In this document: one piece after another, positions 10,934-20,735 of the stretch
Position numbering within the stretch: the first letter of the stretch is position 1
How the letters are laid out: each line of letters opens with the position of its first letter
Assembly: GCA_963971405.1 (NCBI GenBank)
Contig: OZ020490.1
Coordinates: forward strand, 1,116,001 to 1,180,000
Source: Psococerastis gibbosa
Lineage: Eukaryota; Arthropoda; Insecta; Psocodea; Psocidae
Direction of reading: 5' to 3'
DNA length: 64,000 nucleotides
Position numbers and translations under genes: made by a program
Notes under the pieces: generated by a model
Told to the model about the DNA's origin: nothing
The model's database searches: none
Seen by the model: the letters and a program-made list of their open reading frames with translations, nothing else

Positions 10934-11006
10934 GGGCTTGTAGTCCAGCGGTTAAGACGACGCCCCGGTTAGGCGTAGATCGTGGGTACGAATCCCGCCA
11001 AGCCCA
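10934..11006 (+). tRNA. tRNA-like sequence, probable SINE head or tRNA pseudogene
   Basis: The 73 bases fold as a full cloverleaf: acceptor GGGCTTG/CAAGCCC with discriminator A, a 3-bp D stem GTC/GAC, anticodon stem ACGCC/GGCGT around CCGGTTA, variable loop AGATC, and T stem GTGGG/CCCGC around TACGAAT. A T run at 11008-11013 would stop RNA polymerase III. By position the anticodon would be GGT, but base 33 is C and the T loop has A where T is expected, so a working tRNA-Thr is unlikely. Related heads at 48423-48482 and 48490-48517/49221-49255 make a tRNA-derived SINE the better reading. The SINE body probably continues to about 11110. Confidence 0.55.
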
Positions 11007-11119
11007 GTTTTTTCCATATCCTCTAATTTCGGTAAGAACATGCAGCTAGTAAAACTATGGAGTCACCATGTTGCATTTCGCCAGTGCCGTAAGACTGAAG
11101 CCATGACTACGCCTACTTA

Positions 11120-11983
11120 TAGGGGCATTTTGGCGGGAAATTAAAATTTAATAGTTTTATTAAATGCTTTCTTTATTGTTTTATTTGTTGTTCAATATAT
11201 TATTATATTTATTATTTAAATTTATTATATATATATATATTGTTTAAAATTTAAATTATAGGTCCTGCAAGTTCTGCATAGAAATATTGTAGGTTTCGTG
11301 GCAAATCTCATGGTTGACTTGGTTTGAAATAATGTTCCAAAGGCCACTTAGCCTTAGCCAACTATTAACACGACTATGTTTAGCTTAGCAATAGAATTCC
11401 TCTGCTGGCGAATGCCATTAAGTAAAGGTCTAGTCTGTATTTTTTTAAATCTGTCACTTCTTCTTGATACCTACAAGTGTGCAGTCATTTCACAACCGAC
11501 AGTATCACTGCATTGAAGTGCTAGAGATTCAGTAAAGCCTGAAGAAAATCCTGGTCTTCAACAGTATATGTTGAAAGTACTTTAAGTACTCAACGGTAAA
11601 AAACATGGAAACATGAAAATGACATCACAGTCCAATCTTCGTCATGCCAATTGTGACCACACTGACCGCTCCCGCGGCATCACAAATGACGTCTAATCCG
11701 TCATGACCCACTTTTTAACCATTGATGGGAAAAATTACTAATTTTTCAATTTTTTTTTTAAATTTAATTTTGAAACGTTAAAATAAATCTAGGTACTGTT
11801 CCATTAAAATAGGGTTTCAAAACTTTTTCAAGCAGCCTATTCTGTGGTTATTTCCGAAGCAACAGAGTATCAAATGCTAAAGGAGAAACTTTAGCCTGTA
11901 CTGCTTGTAGCTTTGCAGACTGTGTTCGTGGCACGCCCCCCAATGACCAATAGTGTCGTCCCAAAGATTTTTGTTGCCCGCGA
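11120..11983. other. A+T-rich spacer, nothing recognised
   Basis: It contains a (TA)n tract at 11225-11241 and short A/T runs. There is no ORF with a domain, no clear TIR pair and no match to other repeats in the window that I could see. Confidence 0.4.
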
Positions 11984-12131
11984 CATGGCCGTACCCAGGG
12001 GGGGTGGTCCAAGGGGTCTGGACCCCCTCTGAAATAGAAGGGCTGTACACTGAATAGAATGGACTTTCATTAATAAAATACGTTAAAAAAAATTGAACCC
12101 CGTCCGAAATAAAAACCTGGCCACGGCCTTG
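11984..12131. mobile_element. hAT-type MITE with 8-bp duplication
   Basis: 148 bp bounded by CATGGCCGTACCCAGG and the complement of CAAGGCCGTGGCCAGG. The flanks are GCCCGCGA (11976-11983) and GCCTGCGA (12132-12139), an 8-bp target duplication with one mismatch. CA(A/G)GG termini plus an 8-bp duplication are characteristic of the hAT superfamily. It has no coding capacity. Confidence 0.75.
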
Positions 12132-12768
12132 GCCTGCGACCTGGGCATGGCGTTTGCATGGAAGTTGATGTATTGAAACAAATTGGTCTGAAGTGTCTGG
12201 AATACACCATTTAGTATTCACTATGTCCCTACTGTACACGTGTGTCCATACTGTACATGTAAGTTACCTCCCAAAATCCACCGAATACACCGTCATCTCC
12301 TAGCGCCCCTCCAAATAAGTCTCCATACACCAGCCCGCCTTTGTGAAACTCTTGAAATCTTCAAGCTGACCTCCGACAAAGTCTTTTGGGCTGACCATTG
12401 TCCTCAATTTTATAATAATGGTTCACTCTGGACAGCTAGTTCTAAAAGTAATATACGCATGTACCTATATGGCCTACTGCCATCAATTGTGCGTCATTAC
12501 TAACCATTCAGAACGTTATTCTAATGTATTTTCGACTACTGATGGGTAGACTCCCTGAAGTGATAAAATACTTGTAACGGCGACTTGGAGGACGATTCCC
12601 AGTCAATGAGAAGATTTAGAAGAGGGAGAGAGTAACGATGAGATTAAGGTAAGTATATACTGTATGATATTGCATATATGTATTATTTAAGTTCTTTTAT
12701 TGGGTGCAGCCTTCTTTAGGCCCTTGGCCATATAGACCGTAAGATCGCTATCCTCTCGCAGTAGACCT

Positions 12769-12896
12769 CAATAGTCAAGACCATCATCTCCCAACAGACC
12801 TCCGCTCAAGCCATCACGTCCCAACAGACCTCCGACTAAGGCATCATCTCCCAACGGACCTCCGAATGAGCCATCCTCTCCCAGTTGACCTTCCGA
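12769..12896 (+). repeat. 30-bp minisatellite, proline-rich when read in one frame
   Basis: About four units of 'ccatcatctcccaacagacctccgactaag' type. One plus frame reads RPSSPNRPPLKPS, then RPNRPPTKAS, then SPNGPPNEPSSPS and stop. The same ten-residue theme (KPSSPxRPPT) appears in the larger array at 50381-50790, which also ends at a stop in the corresponding frame. It could be a remnant of a Pro/Ser/Lys-rich exon or a dispersed minisatellite; I cannot separate these. Confidence 0.6.
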
Positions 12897-13261
12897 AGCG
12901 TCTATTGTATCACCTCCCAAAGGGTTCTGAAAATGTAATTAACAAACGTTTGCGGCACTGTCATTCATTTTGCAACTAATTTTTGTAAAATTTAAAAGTT
13001 ATGAGTACAAAAATAAAGTAAATACAATTTTAATAAAGATTAATGTGACGTCTCCATATTCATAGAATGACCTCTTCCTAATTTTGTAGGTGTACCTGCG
13101 CATAGTATGCTGGGGGGGGGGGGCTTTGTTTGAGGCTACACTCGTTGTACTCCATGTCTTGAGGCGATGGCCTCTCGCTGGAAAAATCCCTAGATCCGCC
13201 ACGGTTTTTGTTTGTTTTAGGTCAATATCATATGAGTTGCCTATTTCTAAAATGAGTTAAC

Positions 13262-14830
13262 CTCCGTTTAACCTTACTTCTCATCTAGGGAAGATAAATT
13301 TTGAAATGACGTCAAATTAGATTAAAACCCATTGAAAATGGAAGAGTAATATGACAGAAATTAAAGGAAAAATAAATTACGGGCGATCTGAGGTCGGGAA
13401 GTAGGTGGGGGTGGGCTTTTAAGGGTGAAATAAGGCACATATTGATTTCCGGCAAAACTACAAGTTCTATGGAAAAACGTTAAATAGGAAAAATGTTTGT
13501 GATAGTATCTTCAACTCTAGTACTTACACGTTTTTCACATAACCCAAAACCCATAATTTATGAAAAATGCAAAAAACCAAGTTTTTGGTTTTAGGGAGAT
13601 TCATCTACCTATTGAGACGGCGACCAATGTTCGACTTTCTGATAATTTCTTCACAACTTTTCATTTCATGACCCCCTGAGCCAAAAACCTCCCTCCATTC
13701 AAAATGTTATATATATATATATATGTATATCGATTTTAGGAAACACTCTAACTTCCGTAAATATTATCTGATTTTGATGAAATTGGCACAAAAATTGATC
13801 ATACAAATGTCTTGTTCATTAACCAGCTTTTAGATATTAATTAGATCCATTATTTAGTTACAAGATGGCGGCCGATTGAAACCTTATATAATTCATATCT
13901 CAGTTAATATTGGTCGCAGAGGAATGAATTTAAATCTGACTGAAAGCCCGTATTATTATCTACGATAATTGTTATCAACACCTTTTACGACAAATCAACG
14001 ATTAGATGACGTACAGTCAAAGTTAAAATAATTTAATAAGTAAAAGTTCATAGTCGTAATTTTATTGTTTGGAACACATGAGTGTTTTGTGTGTTGATGT
14101 TGTGGTCGGGAAAATAATGAAGTATTTTTTATTTTTTATTACATACATAGCGTAGGTAGCCAAGGGCGAATTTAAGGGGGGGTCCGGACCACCCCCCCCC
14201 CCAAAAAAAAAATGAACTTACACTAGATAACAATGGGTTTACAGTGGGAATTAAAAATAATATGTTTTTTAATGTTATAATCCACTGAACCTACCCGCTG
14301 AACCGCCCCCCCCTAAATTGGAGGCAAAATCCGCCCTTGTAGGTAGCGTAGACGAAAAGCAGGGTCTGCGGAATCTCCCTACACCTTAGCCGAAAGGGAT
14401 TTTTTAATTTTATCTTTTAGAACAAAAAAAAAAAAAAAAAAAAAAAAAAATCACAAAATTTGGCGGAAACTTTTTATGTTCTAAATACACTGACATTTTT
14501 TATTTATTTTTTTTTATTTTTTTTTCACCTAATTTTGACTAAATTTTGAGAAAGCACCCTAATTTTCAATCGAAAAATCTCACGTCAAAATCTCGATTTT
14601 TTTATAAAACAAGTTGGTAAGCTTTTTGTTCGTTGAAATGAAATCTCTACTTTCCGATGGTGTAAAAATCCATACACACTAAATTTTCTTTGAAAATCGG
14701 AGACGTGTCGTAACTCAACACGGGCACTAACCTACAGAGGCGACTGAAGAGGTCAATCGGATACATTCATTAAATTGTTTGTATGCGATTAATCTTTAAA
14801 AAAAAAATATATATAGGAGTCAAAGATTAC
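13262..14830 (+). repeat. Mosaic dispersed repeat (modules A, C, B, D)
   Basis: Module A (13300-13510) has 'aaacccattgg', 'ttacgggcgatctgag' and 'caaaactacaagt'. A '(c)ctattgagacggcgac' block is at 13612-13710. Module C (13740-14140) holds 'caagatggcggccgattgaaacc'-type sequence. Module B (14555-14670) holds 'tcacgtcaaaatctcgatttt'. Module D (14697-14800) holds 'ggagacgtgtcgtaactc'. The same modules occur, reordered or inverted, at 30418-32080, 38270-39700, 41432-42430, 50865-51480, 58460-60360 and 61945-62058. A MITE interrupts this copy at 14161-14339. Poly(A) lies at 14422-14450. No protein is encoded. Confidence 0.65.
14161..14339. mobile_element. hAT-type MITE with perfect 8-bp duplication
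   Basis: 179 bp; termini CAAGGGCGAATTTA and the complement TAAATCCGCCCTTG-like end (ccgcccttg). TAGGTAGC flanks it on both sides (14153-14160 and 14340-14347). The inverted relative at 51060-51480 carries a single uninterrupted 'gcgtaggtagc' at the same place, i.e. an empty site. The interior includes long C and A tracts. Confidence 0.85.
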
Positions 14831-14856
14831 AATAATTCGCAAGTGCTAGTTCAAGT

Positions 14857-15033
14857 CAGGCAAAAGATTTGGGAGGGGGGGGGCAAGAACAAATTTTTCT
14901 ATAAATGATGGGTACATTCGTAGTGATTTTAGTAGTTTTAGCTAAAACTATTACATTATTTATTATTTTTTTATCAAATTTAGGGGGGGGGGGGGCATGG
15001 CCTCTTTGCCTCCCCCCCTTGGGTACGGGCCTG
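14857..15033. mobile_element. hAT-type MITE with 8-bp duplication
   Basis: 177 bp from CAGGCAAAAGATTTGGG to CCCTTGGGTACGGGCCTG. Flanks are GTTCAAGT (14849-14856) and GTACAAGT (15034-15041), one mismatch. The interior carries two long G tracts. The left TIR has drifted more than the right. Confidence 0.65.
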
Positions 15034-15224
15034 GTACAAGTACTAGCTGAAAATCGGCAGGATTGTTCAAAACGTCATTATAAATTAAATCTAAATTATG
15101 AATCAGTTTAAATTAATTAATTAAATATATTTAACAAAGGGCTAGTTGGACTTACATTGTCGGCTGTGCTAGTATTGATTAGAGAAAGGACCCCCACAGT
15201 CAACGAATAATCAGGGTAGAGCCC

Positions 15225-15480
15225 AATGTCAAGTGATGGAGTGACACTTCGGGAATGGGTGCTACTCCCATCATCAGGCTAAGTCCACGAAGCTGTTGTA
15301 TGCAGTGCAGATGGTTTTACGGTTTTTCTGAAGAGAGCTGTGCTATACGAATCGTCAAGGGATACAAAATCCCAATGGATGCGTCATATGAAAGCATGTA
15401 GGCCTATGCAGGTTCACTTGTAGGCTACCGGTTCTTTTATTATGAAGATGGACTATGAAAACACCGATGGAAAGACCTTT
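15225..15480 (+). repeat. SINE-like body shared with 49330-49590
   Basis: Shared words in the same order: 'gcagatggttttacggtt'/'gaagatggttctgcggtt', 'ctgaagagagct', 'caaaatcccaatgg', 'gaaagcatgta', 'ggttcacttg' and 'taccggttcttttcta-t'. The second copy lies downstream of a tRNA-like SINE head, so this may be the body of that SINE family. Non-coding. Confidence 0.5.
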
Positions 15481-15483
15481 TCT

Positions 15484-15688
15484 ATTATTCGGTGTTTTAT
15501 TTAAGAGTTACATACCGGTGCAGCTGCTGTCATGTCACAACCATCAAGATGGCGTGTAGAAACAAAATCCACTTCATTGTGATTTGGGAGAATGTTCAAC
15601 GCAAAATGTCAACTAGACGGTCGCTTGGCACCTTCAACAGTGTGGTGTCACTCACTGCCACAGCAATATATAGGCGAACACCAATGAA
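15484..15688 (+). repeat. Interrupted host repeat, left part
   Basis: Nearly identical to 57308-57500 ('tgttttatttaagagttac', 'gcaaaatgtcaactagacgg', 'acagcaatatataggcga'). The repeat stops at the LINE junction and resumes at 20461, so it is the pre-insertion target of the LINE. CCAATGAA at 15681-15688 is the left copy of the duplication. Confidence 0.85.
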
Positions 15689-15724
15689 ATGAAATGAAAT
15701 GAAATGAAATGAAATGAAATATCG

Positions 15725-15775
15725 TCTTTATTTTCAGGCGAGCTTTAGCCCCGAAGGGCTACTCTTCCAGCTAAC
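15725..15775 (-). promoter_or_regulatory. LINE 3'-UTR stem-loop and AATAAA signal
   Basis: On the minus strand: GGTTAGCTGG, then GTAGCCCTTCGGGGCTA, then GCTC and AATAAAGACG, followed by the pentamer tail. TAGCCC/GGGCTA pair around TTCG. The same stem-loop is kept in the truncated relative at 59205-59260 with one loop-side change, which suggests recognition by the element's own RT. It also supplies the polyadenylation signal. Confidence 0.65.
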
Positions 15776-15891
15776 CTTCACAATTTTTTGTTTACATTAA
15801 ATTTTTTTGAACAAAGATCGTTTTCCTGTAAAAAAAAAAAAAAAAAAGATAGCCTAAACATAAGAAAAGAAAAATTCATGCACTCACTCAT

Positions 15892-18852
15892 TTACTCGCA
15901 CACAACATTCCCCAGAAATTGATGGCAGGCTGCCCTAAATCTCCCCAAGCTGCTCTCGGTCCTTGTTTCGTCAGTCAGGGAATTCCAAAGTTTAGAGGTA
16001 TTCACTACAAAGGAATGGTTGTAGTTGTTAGTTCGGTGATTAGGGATGGAAAGTTTGTTTGAAGCTCTTGTATTGAAATTATGGTAGTCTGATAAATATG
16101 AAAATAAGGATGATAGGTAGGATGGGTTTTTAGTATGTAAAATCTTAAAGAGGTATAGCAGTGCATGCTTTTCTCTTCGCTCTCTAGCCTTCAGCCAGCC
16201 TATTTTATTATAGTAAGGGGTGATATGGCAGTCTTTTTTTAATGAGAATATGTAGCGGATACATGCATTCATTCTTAGCTGTAGCTTGTAATTGAGTGTT
16301 TCATTTAAACCCCCATACAAAACATCCGCGTAATCAAAAATAGGCAGTATGATAGTCTGTATTAGGGTCTGTCTAACTCTAACATCTAGCATATTTTTTA
16401 ACCTATACATTGCATGAATAGTACCATTAACTTTTTTACATGTATTCTTTATTTGAGCTTCCCAACTCATGTATTGATCGAATATCACTCCTAGATTCTT
16501 TACTTGGGAGCTATACGGTATCGGGACTCCATTTAATTGCACTAATGGTGCTGTTAAAATGTCAACCCCGTTAAGTAATCGTTTAGATCCTAATACAATG
16601 ACTTGAGTTTTTTGGGGATTTATTATTAATGCGTGTGATTGGGCCCATTTAGCTAATTCTTGCAATTGCTGAGACACATCATTAACTGTTTTGGCGAGAT
16701 CATCGGGCTTACAATGTATGTATATTTGCACATCGTCTGCAAAGCAGTGATATTTGAATCTGCCCTTTATTATTTTTGACAAAGACTGAATATACATTGT
16801 AAAAATTAATGGCCCCAATACGGAACCTGCTGGTACTGCCCGCTCTAAGCTTTCCCAGTCTGAGTATTCCCTGCCTATTTGCACCCTTTGCTTTCTGCCT
16901 CGTAAGTAAGATTCAAACCAAGCGCAAGCCTCCACCGAAAAATTAAACTGATGTTTTAAAATTGTCAGAATTATTTCGAAATCTACTGAATTGAATGCTG
17001 CACTGTAATCAATCAGGACAAGGATAGTCAGCATTGTGTCGTCCATAGCTTGTTGAATATCATTGGTTATCTTCAACAATGCAGTTGTTGTACTATGCAT
17101 TTTTTTAAAACCTGATTGCAATGGGTCAAGTAATGAGTGATTTGTCATATACTCTGTAACTTGCTTCGCAGCTAATTTTTCAAGAGCCTTAGATGTGGGC
17201 GATAATATGTTGATGGGTCTCCAATGGGCATTACACGTGGGGTTTTTTATTTTTGGAATAGGAATAACTTTTGACAGCTTCCAAATGGTAGGGAATTCGG
17301 ACACTCTAAAAGCTGTATTAAAAATATCTTGCAGCGCAGTTAAAATGTGGGGTAAAATAATATGTAGAAATCTTATATTAATGTTATCCATTCCAGTAGC
17401 CCTGGATTTTACGTCTAAAATGGCTTTCTCTGTTTCCTCAATTGTTATTGGTTTAAATTTAAATTGTTCAAAATTATGCCTATCATACTGTTTTATGTCA
17501 TTTATAGTCTTTTGCCTTTGTTCATTTGCAATGACTCCCCCTAAATTTACAAAAAAAGAATTAAGCTGGTTGACATCTAATTCACTATCATGTTTTATTA
17601 CAACCGCTGTTTTCCCAATGCCCAAGCTTCTTACGAAATCCCAGCCCTCCTTCATACTCATATTTTGTGTTTTGGATCTAATAAAACATTTCTTCGCGTT
17701 TCTTATTTCTTTCGTTAATTTGTTTCTAATGACTTTATATGCCTGTCTGTCCCCATCCTTGCTGTATTTCCTATACTGGCGAAGGTACGCATCTCTTTGT
17801 TTTCGTAAATGTTTAATTGAATCTGTCATCCAAGGAGCCGCTGGTCGCGTCATCCTGGCAGTTTTAAGTGGTATAGCGCTGTCGTAAAGCCTTTGTACAT
17901 GTTCGTTAAAAATGTACAGCTTTTTCTCCAGGTCGTTGCAGTGAAGTATTTCACTCCAGTCAGTTGCCTCCGCCGCTATTGTAAGTGCCAACCTGTCCAA
18001 TTTTTTCCAGTCCCTATAAGCAATTATTTTCGGCCTGTATTTCCGTGTGTCTAACTTATAAGTTAAATATATAAGGTCGTGTTTTGATATGAAAGGTACT
18101 GAAAATGTCCCGTAGTTAGCCACCTTATCTTTATTAGTTATCATCAGATCTATAGTAGTGTGGGCATTTACTGAGTTATTTACCGTATGACAAGTCGGAT
18201 CAGTGGCCAATATATCTAAATTGAAGGTGTCAATGATATTTGCTATCTGTCTCACATCAGGGGTGTTGGTCTGTTGGTTCGCATTAAAATCTCCGACAAG
18301 AATTATATCCGCGTAGTATGGCATAAACCTAGCCAAGGCCTCTTCTATGTTTACCAAATTACCAACTTGTGGTGGTCTGTAAACCACCCCCAAAAGGAAA
18401 TCAGTATTATTTACCCGTACACTCAGGAAGAGTATCTCAGGTTTAGGTGAGTATTTCGGATCAGAACAGTATAAAAATTTAGCTTTTAGGTCATCTCTGA
18501 CAAAAATGCAGACTCCACCCCTTTTCTTATCTACTCGATCGTTCCTGAAAATATTGTAACCAGGCATCGCAGCTATAGCGTCTGGGAGGGTCGGTTTTAA
18601 AAAAGACTCACTGATACAGATTGCATGACATTTTCTACTTTGGAAGAGGCTAGTTATGTCATCTAAGTGACCAAGTACCGACTCTGCATTTAAGTGACTC
18701 ACATGAAATCCCCTCGCATGTTTGCTTAGCTCAGAATCCAGCAGCACTGCTACCGAAGGAACAGCAGTAAGGCTAGGATAGGAATTCACCCCTTCATCTT
18801 CTTCATCCCCTGACATGTCGATATTCAATATATTTTTACTATCCATTATCAA
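15892..18852 (-). CDS. LINE ORF2: AP-type endonuclease and reverse transcriptase
   Basis: 986 residues. The endonuclease occupies about 45-265, with N55 (SHLNAES), E82 (ISESF), VGDFN 186-190, TTIDLMI 232-238 and SKHDLIYL 256-263; the usual SDH is SKHD here. The RT covers about 520-760, with HWRPINILSP near 543, LIDYSAAFNSVD 613-624, AVPAGSVLGPLIF 672-684 and the catalytic FADD 704-707. A thumb and a C-terminal tail (NTRASNKLSIP, LWNSLTDE, FRAACHQFL) follow. It would nick the target and prime cDNA from it. All catalytic residues I can judge are present and there is no internal stop. The first ATG at 18852 precedes an acidic leader; a start at the next ATG is also possible. Confidence 0.93.
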   Translation of the reverse strand: MIMDSKNILNIDMSGDEEDEGVNSYPSLTAVPSVAVLLDSELSKHARGFHVSHLNAESVLGHLDDITSLFQSRKCHAICISESFLKPTLPDAIAAMPGYNIFRNDRVDKKRGGVCIFVRDDLKAKFLYCSDPKYSPKPEILFLSVRVNNTDFLLGVVYRPPQVGNLVNIEEALARFMPYYADIILVGDFNANQQTNTPDVRQIANIIDTFNLDILATDPTCHTVNNSVNAHTTIDLMITNKDKVANYGTFSVPFISKHDLIYLTYKLDTRKYRPKIIAYRDWKKLDRLALTIAAEATDWSEILHCNDLEKKLYIFNEHVQRLYDSAIPLKTARMTRPAAPWMTDSIKHLRKQRDAYLRQYRKYSKDGDRQAYKVIRNKLTKEIRNAKKCFIRSKTQNMSMKEGWDFVRSLGIGKTAVVIKHDSELDVNQLNSFFVNLGGVIANEQRQKTINDIKQYDRHNFEQFKFKPITIEETEKAILDVKSRATGMDNINIRFLHIILPHILTALQDIFNTAFRVSEFPTIWKLSKVIPIPKIKNPTCNAHWRPINILSPTSKALEKLAAKQVTEYMTNHSLLDPLQSGFKKMHSTTTALLKITNDIQQAMDDTMLTILVLIDYSAAFNSVDFEIILTILKHQFNFSVEACAWFESYLRGRKQRVQIGREYSDWESLERAVPAGSVLGPLIFTMYIQSLSKIIKGRFKYHCFADDVQIYIHCKPDDLAKTVNDVSQQLQELAKWAQSHALIINPQKTQVIVLGSKRLLNGVDILTAPLVQLNGVPIPYSSQVKNLGVIFDQYMSWEAQIKNTCKKVNGTIHAMYRLKNMLDVRVRQTLIQTIILPIFDYADVLYGGLNETLNYKLQLRMNACIRYIFSLKKDCHITPYYNKIGWLKARERREKHALLYLFKILHTKNPSYLSSLFSYLSDYHNFNTRASNKLSIPNHRTNNYNHSFVVNTSKLWNSLTDETRTESSLGRFRAACHQFLGNVVCE

Positions 18853-19594
18853 AAAGGATAAACATTAGTCCTGCAATGAATAATGAACAATCTAGAAATT
18901 CAAGAAGAGAACCCCCCACAACTTCTGGTGCCCACTCACGCTCACATTCACTCGAATAAGAACAATAAAAATTTAATAAAATTTTCCACGTTTCCAAAAC
19001 GTCTAAAATCCCTATAAATTCATTCATCGCAAAGCAAAGCAACAAAAATAAAATAAATAAATTAAAATAAATACTTCGCATAAATTCCTCCATTAAGCGT
19101 TTCCGTGCATTTTAAAATATTATGACCGTTTATACTGTATAATACCAATATGATTCCTAATAATATACAGTGGATTGCATTACCTTCATACTGTACATAG
19201 TTCGAAAATACCATAGTAAATAAATAAGTATGCAGTAAAGCAGTAAAGTCTTAAGTTATTCAACTGTACATTTACACGGTTTAGTTGCATATGCTATAAT
19301 ACTCCATCGAGGTAGTAGTAGTATAGATGTTCAGTAAAAAATCCACTATATAATGTTAGGTTGAGATCAGAGTAATTTTATCATCTGCCTACAGTACATA
19401 GCCTGGAGCCGGCCATGCCTTAACCACAGCAAGTAAAAACAAAGTTCCCAGCTGGACCTGTAAGCATGACTGGGGCTCCACACCGTACTTATCCAATGAA
19501 CTGTCATTTTATATTAATGAACGAACTACATTATACTGGACAACCCGACACACCGTGCTTAGTAGGCCAAAGGCGTGATGTGATATACTAATAA
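18853..19594 (-). other. Inter-ORF region of the LINE
   Basis: 742 bases between ORF1 and ORF2. A weak hydrophobic ORF at 18839-19093 overlaps the ORF2 start but has no recognisable domain and a cysteine/leucine content typical of chance frames. No internal promoter signature that I can defend. Confidence 0.4.
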
Positions 19595-20329
19595 CTATTT
19601 TCTTTTTCTCATCTCGTAGGTGTTTTTTTGAGTGGTCTGTAGCTCATCCTGTGTTTTTGACAATTGTGGTAGTGCTGGTCCTTTCTTCATAAGAAAGAGT
19701 TCGGCTTGTGATATACTGCGAATTTTGTGAATAGTACTTCCTTCCAATACATGCATGACCCCGTCCAGTGTCCAAACCTTTTCCTTCCCACATTTATTTT
19801 TCAGGTCGTTTAATATCTCCAATCTTCGTTTCGTCAGGGACTCGGTTATGGTCACTCCTGTACCTTTAAGTTTTTTCTTACTTGTGAAAACCATGTGCTT
19901 AAAATCATACGATAAAAATTGGACTATCACTGGCCTGGTTTGCATAACGTTCGCACCAATTCCCAAAGTTCTCGATTTTCCAATACGGTGTGCCCGGCCT
20001 ATTGCTTCTTTAGCCAAATCAATTCCCAACTTATCTTTTATTGTTTTGACTGCGATTTCTTGTGGGTCCTCTCCTCGCAGCTCTGGTAATCCATGCAAAA
20101 GTACGCAATTTCTCCTTCCATATTGATCGATTTCGTCCAATTTATCTTCAATTTTCATGATAGAACTATTTACACTGCTCAAGCACTTTTCAACTTTCTC
20201 GCTAAATGCAATAAACTGCTGTTCAACGTTTCTTACCTCAGGTTTATCATTGGCAGTTAGTGCGTTAGCTAAGTCGGTCCTAAATTTTCCCATTTCAGCC
20301 AGTAGTTTCTTTATTTCGTTATTCATCAC
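19595..20329 (-). CDS. LINE ORF1 RNA-binding protein (coiled coil plus RRM-like)
   Basis: 244 residues. The first 65 or so are charged with heptad-like hydrophobics (KKLLAEMGKF, FSEKVEKCL, IMKIEDKLDEI), expected for a trimerising coiled coil. GRRNCVLLHGLPE at about 72-84 starts an RRM-like domain of the type seen in many LINE ORF1 proteins, with IGRAHRIGKSR and PVIVQFLSYDFKHMVFTSKK following. A basic C-terminal domain (TKRRLEILNDL) and a Lys/Gln-rich tail end it. It should coat the element RNA and act with ORF2 upstream of it. The start is taken as the ATG pair at 20329, just after an A-rich tract on the coding strand. Confidence 0.88.
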   Translation of the reverse strand: MMNNEIKKLLAEMGKFRTDLANALTANDKPEVRNVEQQFIAFSEKVEKCLSSVNSSIMKIEDKLDEIDQYGRRNCVLLHGLPELRGEDPQEIAVKTIKDKLGIDLAKEAIGRAHRIGKSRTLGIGANVMQTRPVIVQFLSYDFKHMVFTSKKKLKGTGVTITESLTKRRLEILNDLKNKCGKEKVWTLDGVMHVLEGSTIHKIRSISQAELFLMKKGPALPQLSKTQDELQTTQKNTYEMRKRK

Positions 20330-20460
20330 TATACCTTTTTTTTTTTTTTACAAATTAGGTACGTTTTTATTAATTTTAAACGGTTTATTTACTGAAATTA
20401 AATTAAATAGTTGGCACAGAAATTGAAACACTGTTTACGCCGCCATTTTTGAGTTGAATG

Positions 20461-20735
20461 CCAATGAATGGCATGAGAAAAATGTGACCTAAACTAGAAC
20501 TCGAATTAGACCGTACCGGATGGCGAGCCTAACTACAGCATAAGCTGAATTTAATTAAGGCATAAGATTAGCGATGATGATTTTTTGGCGTGTTGAGTTA
20601 CAACAGAAGCAACGGGCAGGAAGTATGTACCAACATTACACTGTCAAGGATAATGGTGCCATCATCGTTATGCATTACTGACAAATAAAAGATAAAAGAA
20701 GAAAGATGTTTTACATACCTATAAAAGAATTGAAT
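20461..20735 (+). repeat. Interrupted host repeat, right part
   Basis: Continues the repeat of 15484-15688. Words shared with 57500-57770 include 'gaattagaccg', 'cagcctaactacagcataagctga', 'gcgtgttgagttacaac', 'ggaagtatg' and 'gccatcatcgttat'. It contains the right copy of the CCAATGAA duplication. Confidence 0.85.

Larger units (their letters stand above)
15689..20460 (-). mobile_element. Full-length two-ORF LINE with 8-bp target duplication
   Basis: 4,772 bp on the minus strand: 5' UTR, ORF1 (19595-20329), a 742-bp inter-ORF gap, ORF2 (15892-18852), a 3' UTR with a stem-loop, and a (TTTCA)n tail at 15689-15720. CCAATGAA flanks it at 15681-15688 and 20461-20468. The host repeat is uninterrupted at 57308-57770, giving an empty-site control. 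The 5' end begins with CATTCAACTCAAAAATGG. Both ORFs are open, so this may be a recently active copy. A second, short 3' copy is at 59031-59275. I would place it in the broad CR1/Jockey/L2 range but cannot assign a clade. Confidence 0.9.

Noticed and set aside
10934-11006. Genuine tRNA-Thr(GGT) gene
   Set aside because: C33, the changed T loop and related SINE-like copies make a working tRNA unlikely.
13170-13205. Complete hAT MITE ending in CTAGATCCGCCACGG
   Set aside because: The end resembles a hAT terminus but I found no matching left end or duplication. The same holds for the ends near 42650 and 43270.
17195-17887. 230-residue plus-strand ORF
   Set aside because: It lies wholly antisense to the LINE ORF2 reverse transcriptase, is rich in Cys/Phe/Leu and has no domain.
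18839-19093. Small hydrophobic membrane protein upstream of LINE ORF2
   Set aside because: It overlaps the ORF2 start, has no relatives I recognise and looks like a chance frame in A+T-rich DNA.
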